A stretch of 64,000 nt of DNA from Alteromonadaceae bacterium. GTDB taxonomy: Bacteria; Pseudomonadota; Gammaproteobacteria; Enterobacterales; Alteromonadaceae. This document shows positions 46,606-56,181 of this stretch, piece after piece. The stretch is from contig WKFJ01000049.1 in assembly GCA_014872785.1 (NCBI GenBank), positions 24,752-88,751 of the forward strand, in the 5' to 3' direction. The position numbers and the translations under genes are program-made. Each line of letters starts with the position of its first letter. Positions within the stretch are counted from its first letter, which is position 1. The notes under the pieces were generated by a model. The model had not been told where the DNA came from and did no database searches. It saw only the letters and a program-made list of their open reading frames with translations.

Positions 46606-48096
46606 ATGTCAGATATATATTCAGATCGAGAAGCAGATTGGCGCAAAGGCGCTTTGATTTACCAAGTTCTAGTAGATAGATTTGCACCAAGCAATAATAT
46701 CGACGCTAAAAAGCACCTGTATCCAGAACCTAAAAAGTTAATGGATTGGCAACAAGTTCCTAAACACGGAGTGTATTTAGAGTCTGAAAAGTTGTGGAGT
46801 CATGAGATAGAGTTTTGGGGCGGAGATCTCAATAGTGTTGCGAGTAAGCTGGATTATTTGCAAGCGTTAGGTGTAGATATTGTCTATCTCAATCCTATCC
46901 ACGACGCCTACACCAATCACAAGTACGATGCGCTAGATTACAAAAAAGTGTCTCCGGAATTTGGTGAGCGTAGTGACGTAGCAAAACTTGCTGACGCCAT
47001 CCATAAACAAGGTATGAAACTAGTGCTTGATGGCGTCTTCAATCACATGGGAAGAAACTCTAATTTTTTTCAATTAGCGCAATCAAACCAAAAATACCAA
47101 GATTGGTTCGTTTGGGATGAGCAAGCTGAGGCAGGCTACATTGCCTGGGCAGACGCGCTCAATTTACCTGAACTCAATTTGGAAAACAAAGAAGTTCGAG
47201 ATTACGTCTATTTGAATTCTGATTCCGTGGTTCAAGGTTATTTACAAAACGGTGTAGATGGCTGGCGGCTCGACGTGGCGTTTGATATCGGTTTTGACTA
47301 CCTATATGAACTAACGCAAGCTGCACACACTGTGCGTGAGGATGCGCTTGTGGTGGGAGAAATTTGGAATTATCCGGCACATTGGTTCCCTTCCATAGAC
47401 GGTATTATGAATTTCACTTTTCGAGGAATCATATACCATCTGTTGTCTGGGCAATTGTCCGTGTCAGCTGCTTCCAAGATGCTTATTAGAGTAGTGTCAG
47501 ACACAGATTATGAGCATTTATTGATGTCTTGGATTGTGTTGGATAACCACGATACTGCTAGATTAAAAACAGCCCTTTCAAGCACATGGCAACAGCGTCT
47601 CGCGCAACTATTGCAAATGACCCTACCGGGTAGCCCCAATGTTTACTACGGTGTTGAGGTGGGAATGGAAGGTGGCGAAGACCCTGAAATGCGAGCACCC
47701 ATGCGGTGGGATTGGGTGACTGAAGATAATGAACATTACACCTGGTTTAGACAGTTAATCCAACTAAGGCGCAGCCATCGAGCACTTGTTGTCGGGGATT
47801 TCAGGGCGGTAACGTGTGAACATTTACTCGGTTTTGAAAGGTATACCGATAAGGTCAGCGAGACGGTATTGATATTGGTAAACAGCCACAGTGAAGATAT
47901 AACGGAAACGATTTTGGTGGCTAATTCTAAGCTCATGAATGGTGCTGGATTTATTGATCTGCTAACCGGACGAGATGCCGATTTGAGTATTAAGGCTGGA
48001 TTAATGACGGTGCATGTAGAAGCGCACTCAGCAAGATTGTTAATGCCGAAACGAGAACCGCCTGGACGCTATACAGCTTACAAAAGAACCCCATAA
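46606..48096 (+). CDS. GH13 family glycoside hydrolase (alpha-amylase superfamily)
   Basis: The 496-residue enzyme has the GH13 regions in order: VDIVYLNPIHDAYTNHKYD, DGVFNHMG (region I), GVDGWRLDVAFD (region II, nucleophile Asp), VVGEIW (region III, acid/base Glu) and VLDNHDTAR (region IV). No signal peptide is seen, so it acts in the cytoplasm on imported oligosaccharides, probably alpha-glucosides of cyclomaltodextrinase or neopullulanase type. The subfamily cannot be fixed by eye. It diverges from galT and shares the palindrome-bearing region, so it may be part of the same regulon. No good ribosome site precedes the ATG. Confidence 0.88.
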   Translation: MSDIYSDREADWRKGALIYQVLVDRFAPSNNIDAKKHLYPEPKKLMDWQQVPKHGVYLESEKLWSHEIEFWGGDLNSVASKLDYLQALGVDIVYLNPIHDAYTNHKYDALDYKKVSPEFGERSDVAKLADAIHKQGMKLVLDGVFNHMGRNSNFFQLAQSNQKYQDWFVWDEQAEAGYIAWADALNLPELNLENKEVRDYVYLNSDSVVQGYLQNGVDGWRLDVAFDIGFDYLYELTQAAHTVREDALVVGEIWNYPAHWFPSIDGIMNFTFRGIIYHLLSGQLSVSAASKMLIRVVSDTDYEHLLMSWIVLDNHDTARLKTALSSTWQQRLAQLLQMTLPGSPNVYYGVEVGMEGGEDPEMRAPMRWDWVTEDNEHYTWFRQLIQLRRSHRALVVGDFRAVTCEHLLGFERYTDKVSETVLILVNSHSEDITETILVANSKLMNGAGFIDLLTGRDADLSIKAGLMTVHVEAHSARLLMPKREPPGRYTAYKRTP

Positions 48097-48123
48097 AAAA
48101 ACGCGGCTATGCCGCGTTTTTTA
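48095..48123. terminator. Bidirectional terminator between GH13 and second sapC
   Basis: A 13-bp stem (48095-48107 and 48111-48123), with core ACGCGGC/GCCGCGT and loop TAT, is flanked by A-run and T-run and so works on both strands. It overlaps the GH13 stop region. Confidence 0.9.
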
Positions 48124-48137
48124 CTATTATTTTGGGA

Positions 48138-48860
48138 TTAAGCGTTAGCTGCTACTTCTCTTTCTGTTTTGCGTTTAATAAGACCGCTAACCTGACGCAT
48201 TGATATCATGTGCGTGTATATCGCCGGTAACATGCCGCGTTTACGCATATCGAGAAAATCTTCGTCTGAAACCGCGTTTAATTTCTCTTCGTCAATGATG
48301 TTGATACCATCAATGTCAATTTTTCTGCCATTTACAGTAAGAGAAATTTTCTTTGCTACAAGCAGTTCACGAGTCTGAAGTTCTTTGATAAATGCTTTGG
48401 TTAGTTGCTCTTGTTCAAGATAGGAGCCCATCGCTTTTTTCTGCTGCTCAAGAAATTCGCTTTCGCTACCGTCTTCATTGAACAATTCGCGACCATCTTC
48501 TTCAGACACTAATTCGCTGTCCATGTCGATGGCAATTTGGAAACCTTGTTGGTCGTCTTCTCCAGCTTTGATAAGGCCGAATGGCTTATGAGTGTAACGA
48601 GCAGGCATATATGCCGCGTCCCATTTCTCATCTCTAACGAAAAGGTTTTCACCCTTTTCCAAGCCAAGTAATGCAACGGCTGAGAACTCATCACTTTCTG
48701 GTACTTTTATGAAGCAAATTGGAAACTCAATTGCTGCAGAAGAAAATTCGCCGACAACCAACGGCAAAATGCTTTGGGTGACAATATCTTTCACATCAGT
48801 TGATGGCTTAATTTTTACGTTGCCGTGAGATTGTTTATTTAAAGGTTCGATTCTGGCCAT
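48138..48860 (-). CDS. SapC family protein (second copy)
   Basis: The 240-residue protein is a paralogue of the one at 35430-36179, sharing the order FPICFIKVPESDEFSAVALL, AAYMPARYTHKPFGLIK, ELFNEDGSESEFLEQQKK and IDGINIIDEEKLNAVSDEDF. There is no signal peptide. Here it is a single gene at the edge of the galactose locus, converging with GH13, without a halogenase or receptor next to it. Divergence between the two copies is large, so they are not a recent duplication. Function unknown. Confidence 0.83.
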   Translation of the reverse strand: MARIEPLNKQSHGNVKIKPSTDVKDIVTQSILPLVVGEFSSAAIEFPICFIKVPESDEFSAVALLGLEKGENLFVRDEKWDAAYMPARYTHKPFGLIKAGEDDQQGFQIAIDMDSELVSEEDGRELFNEDGSESEFLEQQKKAMGSYLEQEQLTKAFIKELQTRELLVAKKISLTVNGRKIDIDGINIIDEEKLNAVSDEDFLDMRKRGMLPAIYTHMISMRQVSGLIKRKTEREVAANA

Positions 48861-49042
48861 GGAAGCTCCCGTATTGTAATGCTGGGCCTTGGTTTGCCCT
48901 GTTGTTATTCCTTAGTACAACGAATAGGGAATGTGATTAGCCGTGAACCCTATGTTGCCACTGTGGGATTTAAGTGGCGACCATTGTGCAGATTTCAAGG
49001 TTTTTATCTATATTTAATTTAGTGTTATTTTTTGACCTCGTG

Positions 49043-49861
49043 ATGAAAAAGCTCAAACAGACTATCTTAGGTGTTGTTTTATATGGATTTTGTTCAGTAG
49101 TGATCGGGCAAATCCCAGTGCAACTATACTATCCAAAACCCGAAGCCGAATTTGACGAGCGAGTTGGGTACCCATTGTCTTTGTTACGGCTAGCGCTCAA
49201 AGAGTCGCCAGAGCTGGCACACATTCAACTTAAAGTCGCCGATATGAAGATGCCACGGGGTAGGGCGTTAAAAATCTTAGAAAACAATTTGGGGATCGAT
49301 ATTTTCTGGAGTATTGCCTCTGAACAACGCAAAGCCGATTTGCGCGCCATTGATTACCCTATTTTTCAAGGCCTTTTCGGCTATCGCTTGTTGTTGATAA
49401 ACGAATCCCATAAAAACAAGTTTCAGAATATTGAGAACAAAAGTGAGTTACAAGTTCTGCTAGCTGGTTTGGGTCACGATTGGCCTGATCTCACGATTTT
49501 GCAAAAAAATGGTTATGCCGTTCAAGGTTCTTCATCTTACGCTGGTTTATTTGACATGTTACGCAGAGGACGAGTGGATTATTTGCCAAGGAGCATTTTT
49601 GAAATCCAAGCAGAGTTCGAGCACTTTGTCGGTGATGGACTGGTTATTGAGCCAAATATTGCTTTGCATTACCCAGTGATTTTTCATTTTTTTGTTGCCA
49701 AAGAAAATGAGTTACTGGCGTCAAAGATAGAAGCTAGCTTAAACGCGTTAGATGCCAACGGCAAAACCAAGGTGCTGTTTGACGCTTTGCATCAGCATAT
49801 TATTGAGGAAGCAAATTTAGAGAAGCGAACCGTATTTGAATTGGAACTCAACCCTAAGTAG
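49043..49861 (+). CDS. Periplasmic solute-binding-like protein
   Basis: From the ATG at 49043 the product is about 272 residues with a signal peptide (MKKLKQTILGVVLYGFCS, then VVIGQ-IPVQ). An upstream in-frame start at 48974 would place 23 residues before this signal peptide and is not favoured; neither has a clear ribosome site. The body (YPLSLLRLALKESPELAHIQL, GIDIFWSIASEQRKADLRAI, LFGYRLLLINES, LFDMLRRGRVDYLPRSIFE) has the layout of divergent family 3 solute-binding proteins common in Alteromonas relatives. No transport partners are encoded nearby. It converges with the diguanylate cyclase gene. Confidence 0.7.
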   Translation: MKKLKQTILGVVLYGFCSVVIGQIPVQLYYPKPEAEFDERVGYPLSLLRLALKESPELAHIQLKVADMKMPRGRALKILENNLGIDIFWSIASEQRKADLRAIDYPIFQGLFGYRLLLINESHKNKFQNIENKSELQVLLAGLGHDWPDLTILQKNGYAVQGSSSYAGLFDMLRRGRVDYLPRSIFEIQAEFEHFVGDGLVIEPNIALHYPVIFHFFVAKENELLASKIEASLNALDANGKTKVLFDALHQHIIEEANLEKRTVFELELNPK

Positions 49862-49870
49862 CAAGCACTT

Positions 49871-50959
49871 TCATTGAGGGAAATAACAATTACGACCGTT
49901 TTCCTTTGCCATATAAAGATTTTCATCGGCGATTTTTATGGCGTCATCAATATTTGATTGTTCTGCGTTTAACTCACTTATTCCAATGCTAATGGTGATT
50001 TGGATTTGATATTGCTGGTACTGTGTAGTAAATGTTTTTAGCTGAGTTTGTAGCTTATCGGCCACGCTTTTCGCTTGCTCTTTATTCGTTTGTGGTAGCA
50101 ATATTAGAAATTCTTCGCCGCCCCAGCGAGCAACGGTGTCCTGACCCATCAATAACTCCTGAAACCTCTTCGCGAGATTCACCAGAACCATATCTCCGGC
50201 ATCGTGGCCATACAGATCGTTAATCTTTTTAAAGTAATCGATGTCGCACAATAGAATCGCAGCTTGGTCTTTGTTGCGGCGTATATGGCGTGTTTCGATT
50301 TCTAATTTATCGATGGCATCACGCCTATTGGATAGGTTGGTAAGAGGATCTATTTTTGCCTGTTGTTCATATTTGTTGCTTAGTTCTAACATGAATTTGA
50401 AGGACTGTTGTCGCGAGTATTCGTAGTAACCCGATAAAAAGGTGACAGTTAGAAATGAATACAACAAACGCGATTTAAACTCATCGCTATAGGTTGTGCC
50501 TAATAAAGCGTCTCCTGGAAAATACATCACAATAACGATGGCAAATACAAAAATGCCGATATCAGTAAGGCCTCTTTTTATACCGCCAAAAAATAGTGAT
50601 ACCGGCGCTACCATGAATATCCATAACGGGCCAGTGTTGGCGACGCCACCGGATTGCACCAGATAAATCATCAACAACATCAATGAATACAGAATGATAT
50701 TCGAAGAAACTTGGAAATTACCGGAAACACGGGTGACATAGTGGCCAATGTAATACACCGCGCTTGCACAAAATAAAGTACCACCTAACAACAGGTTACT
50801 ATCGATAAAGGCGAGTACACCCATGGCAGCGGTAATTGATAACCCTACCAAGCCGAACAGGTTTACCATGAAAATACGGCGGTTGGTTTCTCTATCTTGC
50901 TCTGGTTTGATACCAGTTTTTAGATACTTAACTAAGAATCGCGGTGCTGAAAGGTTCAA
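49871..50959 (-). CDS. Membrane-bound diguanylate cyclase (GGDEF)
   Basis: The 362-residue protein has about six N-terminal membrane segments (about 30-190) and a C-terminal GGDEF domain with DPLTNLSNRRDA, LLCDIDYFKKINDLYGHDAGD and the active-site RWGGEEF. It should make cyclic di-GMP from GTP. The usual inhibitory I-site RxxD is not seen: the aligned residues are MGQD, so product inhibition may be weak. The annotated start is a TTG with no ribosome site and may not be right. Stand-alone gene between the solute-binding-like gene and pqiC. Confidence 0.87.
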   Translation of the reverse strand: MNLSAPRFLVKYLKTGIKPEQDRETNRRIFMVNLFGLVGLSITAAMGVLAFIDSNLLLGGTLFCASAVYYIGHYVTRVSGNFQVSSNIILYSLMLLMIYLVQSGGVANTGPLWIFMVAPVSLFFGGIKRGLTDIGIFVFAIVIVMYFPGDALLGTTYSDEFKSRLLYSFLTVTFLSGYYEYSRQQSFKFMLELSNKYEQQAKIDPLTNLSNRRDAIDKLEIETRHIRRNKDQAAILLCDIDYFKKINDLYGHDAGDMVLVNLAKRFQELLMGQDTVARWGGEEFLILLPQTNKEQAKSVADKLQTQLKTFTTQYQQYQIQITISIGISELNAEQSNIDDAIKIADENLYMAKENGRNCYFPQ

Positions 50960-51015
50960 TGTGCAGTTAATTAATCAATCCTTTTGTAACTGTAGTACAG
51001 ACCTAAGTGAAAGTC

Positions 51016-51618
51016 TTACTTTGTCACGGCGGAATTTATCATTTCGGCTAACTGTTTAATTTGCGCTCTCATTACTTCCATTGCGTGTTCATAGCCGTCA
51101 CGCCGTAGTGGTTGGCTAAAGGCAAATTCTTGCTGCCAGCTCAGTTCAGGATCGGCGGCAATAAACACGATATTGCCTGATAGAATCACCTCTGAGTTTT
51201 CTGTGGGATAGAAGTGCGTAATATGAACTTGCAAGCCGTGACTATTTTCACGTTCTATTGGGGTGCGCCAAGAGCTATACCACACTTGTTCAGATGTAGC
51301 GTTTAGATCTGCAATGAGTTGATTAAGAATCGCTTTAGATGGCTTTTCTGCCCACACATTCTCACGCGAAAAATAAACTTGATGCGGACTGGTGCGCACT
51401 ACCAACATAGAATGTTTAAGATAATCTGGCAGTTCCAGTTGTTGTACTACGACATGCTGTGATTGAGCGGAAAAGCTCAATTTTGCAGTTGGCTTTAGCG
51501 AATGCTTGGCACTGTCGAGTTGATAGTATTTTATCGTTGAGGGTGGGCTAGAACAGGCGGCGAGTAATAAAGTTAAAGCCGCGAGTATTACCTTGTGGGT
51601 GATGCTTTTATTGATCAT
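51016..51618 (-). CDS. pqiC: PqiC-type outer-membrane lipoprotein
   Basis: Starting at the ATG at 51618, the 200-residue product has a lipoprotein signal peptide ending LLLAAC and a PqiC/YmbA domain (STIKYYQLDS, VVVQQLELPDYLKHSMLVVR, WAEKPSKAILNQLIADLN). An AAGGCG site precedes this ATG by about 7 bases; an earlier ATG 13 codons upstream is less likely. It overlaps pqiB by 11 bases. In E. coli PqiC anchors the PqiAB lipid-transport tunnel at the outer membrane; the same role is expected here. Confidence 0.88.
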   Translation of the reverse strand: MINKSITHKVILAALTLLLAACSSPPSTIKYYQLDSAKHSLKPTAKLSFSAQSQHVVVQQLELPDYLKHSMLVVRTSPHQVYFSRENVWAEKPSKAILNQLIADLNATSEQVWYSSWRTPIERENSHGLQVHITHFYPTENSEVILSGNIVFIAADPELSWQQEFAFSQPLRRDGYEHAMEVMRAQIKQLAEMINSAVTK

Positions 51619-53272
51619 CTTGTTTCGCCTTTGGGTAGACGGTTTCTGATTCTTCACCTGTGGTGAAAATAAGACTATTTGGTGTTTTGTTCAATCGATT
51701 CAGGATCGGCTTCAACTCTAATAATGTGCCTTCTAACTCTTCGATAGTATCGTTCAATTGGCGATTGGTTTGTGAATCTTTGGAGTAGCTTTCAGCCAAA
51801 AACTTAAAGGCGTCCATCGTGGCATTGAGCTGCTGTATTAGCTGCTCTTTTTGCACATTATCGAGTAGCTCGTTGATTTCTTTTCCGGTCTGCTCAAAAC
51901 TCTGTGCGGTCTTGGCAAAAGAGTTCAAGGTTACATTAATCTCTTCCAATGTGGTTTCCACTGGCAGCTTATTAATCTTGTCTAAGATAGAGGTGAGTTT
52001 TTCGGTGAGCTGTGCAAACTCGTCTGAAATCATAGGAATGATTCGTTTGCCTTGAAAGTACTCTTCTTGAACTGGCAAAACGTCGTCATAGAATTGAAAA
52101 TCAACATATTGTGCGCCTGTTAGTATGTTGCCTATTTTCAAGCTGGCACGTAACCCTTTTTCCACCCAAAGTTCAGTTTGGGTGGCAACCAACCTCACAC
52201 TTGCTGCATTGTCTTCTAGCCCGACGCGGCCAGGTTGCACCATAAATACTACGGGAATCTTGTAAGAATCTTCTAAGATGGTTTGCTGCTGTTCGTTTGG
52301 TGGGTTGACGGCAATAACCTCGCCAATGTGCAGGCCTCGATATTCAACGGGGGCGCCAACGCGTAAACCGCGTACAGAGTCCTCCACCATAATGACAAAC
52401 TCGGCACCTTTGCGATAACGTTGTGCCACCGCTTTGTCATAACTTTTATGGATATCGAAGTAAGCTCGTTCTCGAATTATCGTGCCTTCTTCACTACCTT
52501 CTGGGATGCCAAACGCGACCCCATTAGTTAATAGGGTTTCTACGTTACCTGTGTGTACCTGTAATCCTTCTGCACCTAAGTTAAGACGAACTCCAGAAGA
52601 GTCCCAAAAGCGTGTAGTCGTGGTAATAAGTTCGTGGTAAGGCGCTCGGATAAACACATTGTAATACACAATGCGTTCTTCCATGTTGAAATAAATATCC
52701 TCAAACTTACCAACTGTCAGACCTTTGTAGATGACAGGATCTCCTTCTTTGTAGGCGAACTCATCATTACTATTAAGGGTTATGTGTAATCCCGGTGTAC
52801 CGGCGGGAGTAACAGGAGGCTCTTCCAACCCTTCAAACTGGTACAAATTGACGCCGGACATGCCTGGTGCCAGTTCAATGTAGGGCCCTGAAAGCAGTGT
52901 GCCTAAGCCAGATACGCCAGTGAGTGATACTTTTGGGGTGACTATCCAAAACTCACTATCTTCTCTGAGCAATGACTCGGCTTCTTTATTTATACGAGCA
53001 CTTACTGCAACGCCGTTTTCATTTTCTCTGAGTTTGATTTTGGTTACTAACCCCACATCAACGTAACGCGTTCTGACTTTTGTTTTACCCGCTTCTAGAC
53101 CCTCGGCAGAGCTAAAATAAATGGTTATTTCAGTGCCTTGATTGGCTATTTGGTAGTACACCATCCACGCGCCAACCAATAACGCTACGATCGGGATTAA
53201 CCATATCTTTGAAATTCGCCGAATTGGCTTTACATCAGCGTAATGGGATTGCTCTTGATTATTATCAGTCAT
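51608..53272 (-). CDS. pqiB: PqiB, MCE-domain intermembrane lipid transport protein
   Basis: The 554-residue protein has one N-terminal membrane segment (about 20-40) and three MCE/MlaD domains, recognised from repeats such as GLEAGKTKVRTRYVDVGLVT, KEGDPVIYKGLTVGKFEDI and GLRVGAPVEYRGLHIGEVIA. A long C-terminal coiled coil (about 450-545) forms the needle. Length matches E. coli PqiB. It spans the periplasm and carries phospholipids between membranes together with PqiA and PqiC. It overlaps pqiA by 8 and pqiC by 11 bases, an obvious operon. Confidence 0.93.
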   Translation of the reverse strand: MTDNNQEQSHYADVKPIRRISKIWLIPIVALLVGAWMVYYQIANQGTEITIYFSSAEGLEAGKTKVRTRYVDVGLVTKIKLRENENGVAVSARINKEAESLLREDSEFWIVTPKVSLTGVSGLGTLLSGPYIELAPGMSGVNLYQFEGLEEPPVTPAGTPGLHITLNSNDEFAYKEGDPVIYKGLTVGKFEDIYFNMEERIVYYNVFIRAPYHELITTTTRFWDSSGVRLNLGAEGLQVHTGNVETLLTNGVAFGIPEGSEEGTIIRERAYFDIHKSYDKAVAQRYRKGAEFVIMVEDSVRGLRVGAPVEYRGLHIGEVIAVNPPNEQQQTILEDSYKIPVVFMVQPGRVGLEDNAASVRLVATQTELWVEKGLRASLKIGNILTGAQYVDFQFYDDVLPVQEEYFQGKRIIPMISDEFAQLTEKLTSILDKINKLPVETTLEEINVTLNSFAKTAQSFEQTGKEINELLDNVQKEQLIQQLNATMDAFKFLAESYSKDSQTNRQLNDTIEELEGTLLELKPILNRLNKTPNSLIFTTGEESETVYPKAKQDDQ

Positions 53273-54404
53273 GTTGTGTTGGTTTCGCCCAAATGGCTAC
53301 AGGATTAAAACTGTGTGCTGCTAGCATAGTCGCGATCACAACACCTGAAAAGGCCAAAGCTGCAGGTCCTGGATAAATTGCCATAGTTCCTCCTAGTTGC
53401 ACTAGGCTCACTAAAATCGCAACGACAAAGACGTCTACCATCGACCACTTGCCAACCAGTTCGGTCATTCGGTACCAAAATGTCTTAGCGCGGGGCTTTT
53501 CTAGTTCTGCTGACTGAACTGACATGTTTAGCCAAGCCAATATAACCAGTTTTGCTGTAGGCACCACCACACTTGCGATAAAGATTACAGCCGCTATTGG
53601 GTAAGACCCGGTTTTCCACAACAGAATTACACCACCCATTATGGTACTAGGTTCAGTATTGCCAAGAAGACTGGTTTGCATAATGGGCCACAGGTTTGCA
53701 GGAACATAGAGTATGGCTGCAGTAACTAATAGCGCCCAGGTTGCTTGCGTGTTTTTCGAATGATTTTGTGAACTGTGTTTTTGCTGTTCAATTTTTTTGT
53801 CAAACCAACGGTGTAATTGGTGTTTATCGATGTTCAATAGCATCGCAGTATTGGCGACTACAAATCCCATAAAAGCGAAAAAGGAAAATCCAAGTGCCAC
53901 ATCAGCCATGGAAATAATTTTGATGAGACTTACCAACACTCCCAATAAGAAAATCTCTGCCATACTCCACGGCAGTAAAAAATAAATTATCGATAACATC
54001 GGCTTTAAATGGGCTGGATAAAATTGCCAATATTTGCAAAGCATTAAATACATAACCGCAAGAATAATTGCCAAGGGGAGCAGTAGGATTAATAAAAACT
54101 GCAACAGTGCCAGTGGCCAATATTGGTTCTGAATCAAAATGATAATGCTCTGAGGCACGGTAATCGTTTGTGTTTGACCTGCCGCAGAAAAAGAAATGAA
54201 TTCGAAAGGCAAGGATAGACCCAAAAATATCAGCGCTGTGATAGCAAACACCAAGATTCTCTCTTGTGCGTTGGGTCTGTTCTCAGTTAGCTTGTGGCCA
54301 CAACGAGGGCAATGCGCCTTGTGACAAGCGGGCAAATTTTCCACAGTGACCTGCAGTCCACATTCGTGACAATGGATAATTTGTGTTTCTAAAACCTGAG
54401 ACAT
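53265..54404 (-). CDS. pqiA: PqiA, inner-membrane component
   Basis: Starting at ATG 54404, the product is about 379 residues. The N-terminus has zinc-ribbon cysteines, HCHECG and HCPRCG, followed by eight or so membrane segments in two PqiA domains; a second ribbon, common in other PqiA proteins, is reduced here to a spacer without cysteines. The frame extends 16 codons further to 54452, but the zinc motif places the natural start at MSQVLETQ. It is first in pqiABC, the paraquat-inducible lipid-transport system. Confidence 0.87.
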   Translation of the reverse strand: MSQVLETQIIHCHECGLQVTVENLPACHKAHCPRCGHKLTENRPNAQERILVFAITALIFLGLSLPFEFISFSAAGQTQTITVPQSIIILIQNQYWPLALLQFLLILLLPLAIILAVMYLMLCKYWQFYPAHLKPMLSIIYFLLPWSMAEIFLLGVLVSLIKIISMADVALGFSFFAFMGFVVANTAMLLNIDKHQLHRWFDKKIEQQKHSSQNHSKNTQATWALLVTAAILYVPANLWPIMQTSLLGNTEPSTIMGGVILLWKTGSYPIAAVIFIASVVVPTAKLVILAWLNMSVQSAELEKPRAKTFWYRMTELVGKWSMVDVFVVAILVSLVQLGGTMAIYPGPAALAFSGVVIATMLAAHSFNPVAIWAKPTQHD

Positions 54405-54462
54405 GCAGCTGAGTGTAGACGTTTTCCTCAGTCTACCCAAATGCACAATCAAAGTGAATGGC

Positions 54463-54495
54463 CATAAAAAAAGGAGCTAAATCAGCTCCTTTCAA
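54463..54495 (-). terminator. Rho-independent terminator of pykA
   Basis: AAAGGAGCT and AGCTCCTTT (54470-54478 and 54484-54492) form a 9-bp stem with a 5-base loop; on the minus strand it is followed by a run of seven T. It lies 23 bases after the pykA stop and also marks the boundary to the pqi operon. Confidence 0.9.
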
Positions 54496-54514
54496 TAAAT
54501 GCTATCGCTTGGAT

Positions 54515-55951
54515 TTAGTCAACTGTAACGATTTTACACCCGTTAGTTGCACCTACCGTTTCCATCGCATCACCGTAAGTCATAATAAACTGATCGCCAG
54601 ATTGGATTAGGCCTTTTTTCTTCAATGTTTCAATCACATCGAATTTTAATTGACCTGGGGCACTTTCACTAGAATCGAAGTAGACAGGTTTTACACCTCT
54701 GAATAATGCCATTACGTTTAATGACGCTTCGTGTCTAGATAAACCATAAATAGGTAACTGACTGGTAATACGCGACATTAGCTTAGCCGTGTTGCCGGTT
54801 TCTGTTAGGGCAACAATCGCCTTGATAGTTTTTAAGTGATTGGCCGCATACACCGCAGACAATGCGGTAGTCTCACTGATTGAAGAAAACTCTTCGCTTA
54901 CTCGGTGCTTAGAAAGCTTAACACTGGGATGGGTTTCTGCGCCTTCACAGACTCGTGCCATTGCGGAGACTGTTTCAACCGGATAGTCACCCGCTGCAGT
55001 TTCTGCTGAAAGCATAACAGCGTCGGTGCCATCTAGTACCGCATTTGCTACGTCCATTACTTCTGCGCGTGTTGGCATTGGACTGCTAATCATCGATTCC
55101 ATCATTTGAGTTGCGGTAATAACCACTTTGTTCAACTGACGCGAGCGAGAGATGAGTTTCTTTTGCACACCTACAAGTTCTGCATCACCGATTTCAACAC
55201 CGAGGTCACCACGGGCAACCATAACCGCATCACTGGCGGCGATAATGTCATCCATCGCTTCATCAGAAGCTACTGTTTCGGCACGTTCTACCTTCGACAC
55301 TATTTTCGCGTGGCAACCGGCCGCTTGAGCCAATTCACGAGCGTAATTTAGGTCTGCGCCCGAACGAGGAAATGACACAGCGAGATAATCAACATTCATC
55401 TTGGCAGCAGTCTTAATGTCTGCTTTGTCTTTTTCAGTTAATGCATCAGCTGACAGACCACCGCCTTGGCGGTTTATACCTTTATTATTAGAAAGCTTAC
55501 CGCCGACAGTAACTTCGGTGTGAACCTTCTGGCCTTCTACTGATGTAACACGTAATTGAATACGGCCATCATCGAGTAGAAGTAAGTCGCCTGTACCTAC
55601 GTCTTGCGGTAGCGCTTTGTAATCTATGCCGACTGCTTGCTGATTACCTTCTTCTTTGCCCAATTCAGCATCAAGGATGAAGCTGTCTCCAACATTTAAG
55701 TGGATTGGCCCGTCTTTAAATTTTGAAACGCGGATTTTAGGCCCCTGCAAATCTCCTAAAATCGCGACATATTTTCCTAGCTTTTTCGCCGCATTTCGTA
55801 CCTTAGCGGCTCTTTCAATATGGTCTTCCGGCGTACCGTGAGAAAAGTTCATGCGAACGGTATTGGCACCCGCTTTGATAATTGCTTCGATACTTTCTTC
55901 AGTGTCCGTGGCCGGGCCGAGTGTTGCCAGGATTTTAGTGCGTCTCAACAT
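54515..55951 (-). CDS. pykA: Pyruvate kinase (PykA type)
   Basis: The 478-residue enzyme has the N-terminal [14 protein letters not shown], the catalytic and metal-binding [11 protein letters not shown], and [20 protein letters not shown] with the conserved Lys/Glu network upstream (AKIVSKVER). The length and the sequence [16 protein letters not shown] fit the PykA isoenzyme of E. coli. It makes pyruvate and ATP from phosphoenolpyruvate. A HexR-like box lies about 105 bp upstream of its start, matching HexR control of pykA known in other Alteromonadales and Shewanella. Confidence 0.95.
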   Translation of the reverse strand: MLRRTKILATLGPATDTEESIEAIIKAGANTVRMNFSHGTPEDHIERAAKVRNAAKKLGKYVAILGDLQGPKIRVSKFKDGPIHLNVGDSFILDAELGKEEGNQQAVGIDYKALPQDVGTGDLLLLDDGRIQLRVTSVEGQKVHTEVTVGGKLSNNKGINRQGGGLSADALTEKDKADIKTAAKMNVDYLAVSFPRSGADLNYARELAQAAGCHAKIVSKVERAETVASDEAMDDIIAASDAVMVARGDLGVEIGDAELVGVQKKLISRSRQLNKVVITATQMMESMISSPMPTRAEVMDVANAVLDGTDAVMLSAETAAGDYPVETVSAMARVCEGAETHPSVKLSKHRVSEEFSSISETTALSAVYAANHLKTIKAIVALTETGNTAKLMSRITSQLPIYGLSRHEASLNVMALFRGVKPVYFDSSESAPGQLKFDVIETLKKKGLIQSGDQFIMTYGDAMETVGATNGCKIVTVD

Positions 55952-56055
55952 AGTGTTTGCTCATTGTGTTCTATTAAGGGAGCTCATGAACTTATTAGTA
56001 TAGTTGATAAATTGGCGCGAATTTTCGCCAAATAGTGCTTTCTGTCGTCATGAGT

Positions 56056-56070
56056 TGTAATTTAATTACA
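56056..56070. promoter_or_regulatory. HexR box upstream of pykA
   Basis: TGTAATTTAATTACA is a near-perfect palindrome matching the published HexR motif (TGTARTWWWAYTACA). It lies 105-119 bp upstream of the pykA start, between hexR and pykA. Confidence 0.85.
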
Positions 56071-56104
56071 AAATACTAGATGATAATTAAGGTTTTGTGA
56101 AACT

Positions 56105-56145
56105 AATTAACAAAATAATCTACAGCTCTTACCAGCTGTAGATTA
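56105..56145 (-). terminator. Terminator of hexR
   Basis: A perfect 12-bp stem, TAATCTACAGCT (56116-56127) and AGCTGTAGATTA (56134-56145), with a 6-base loop, is followed on the minus strand by a T-rich tail. It lies about 37 bases after the hexR stop. Confidence 0.8.
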
Positions 56146-56181
56146 GTTGTTTCCTAGAAAATACTGGGTTATAGCGCAGTT

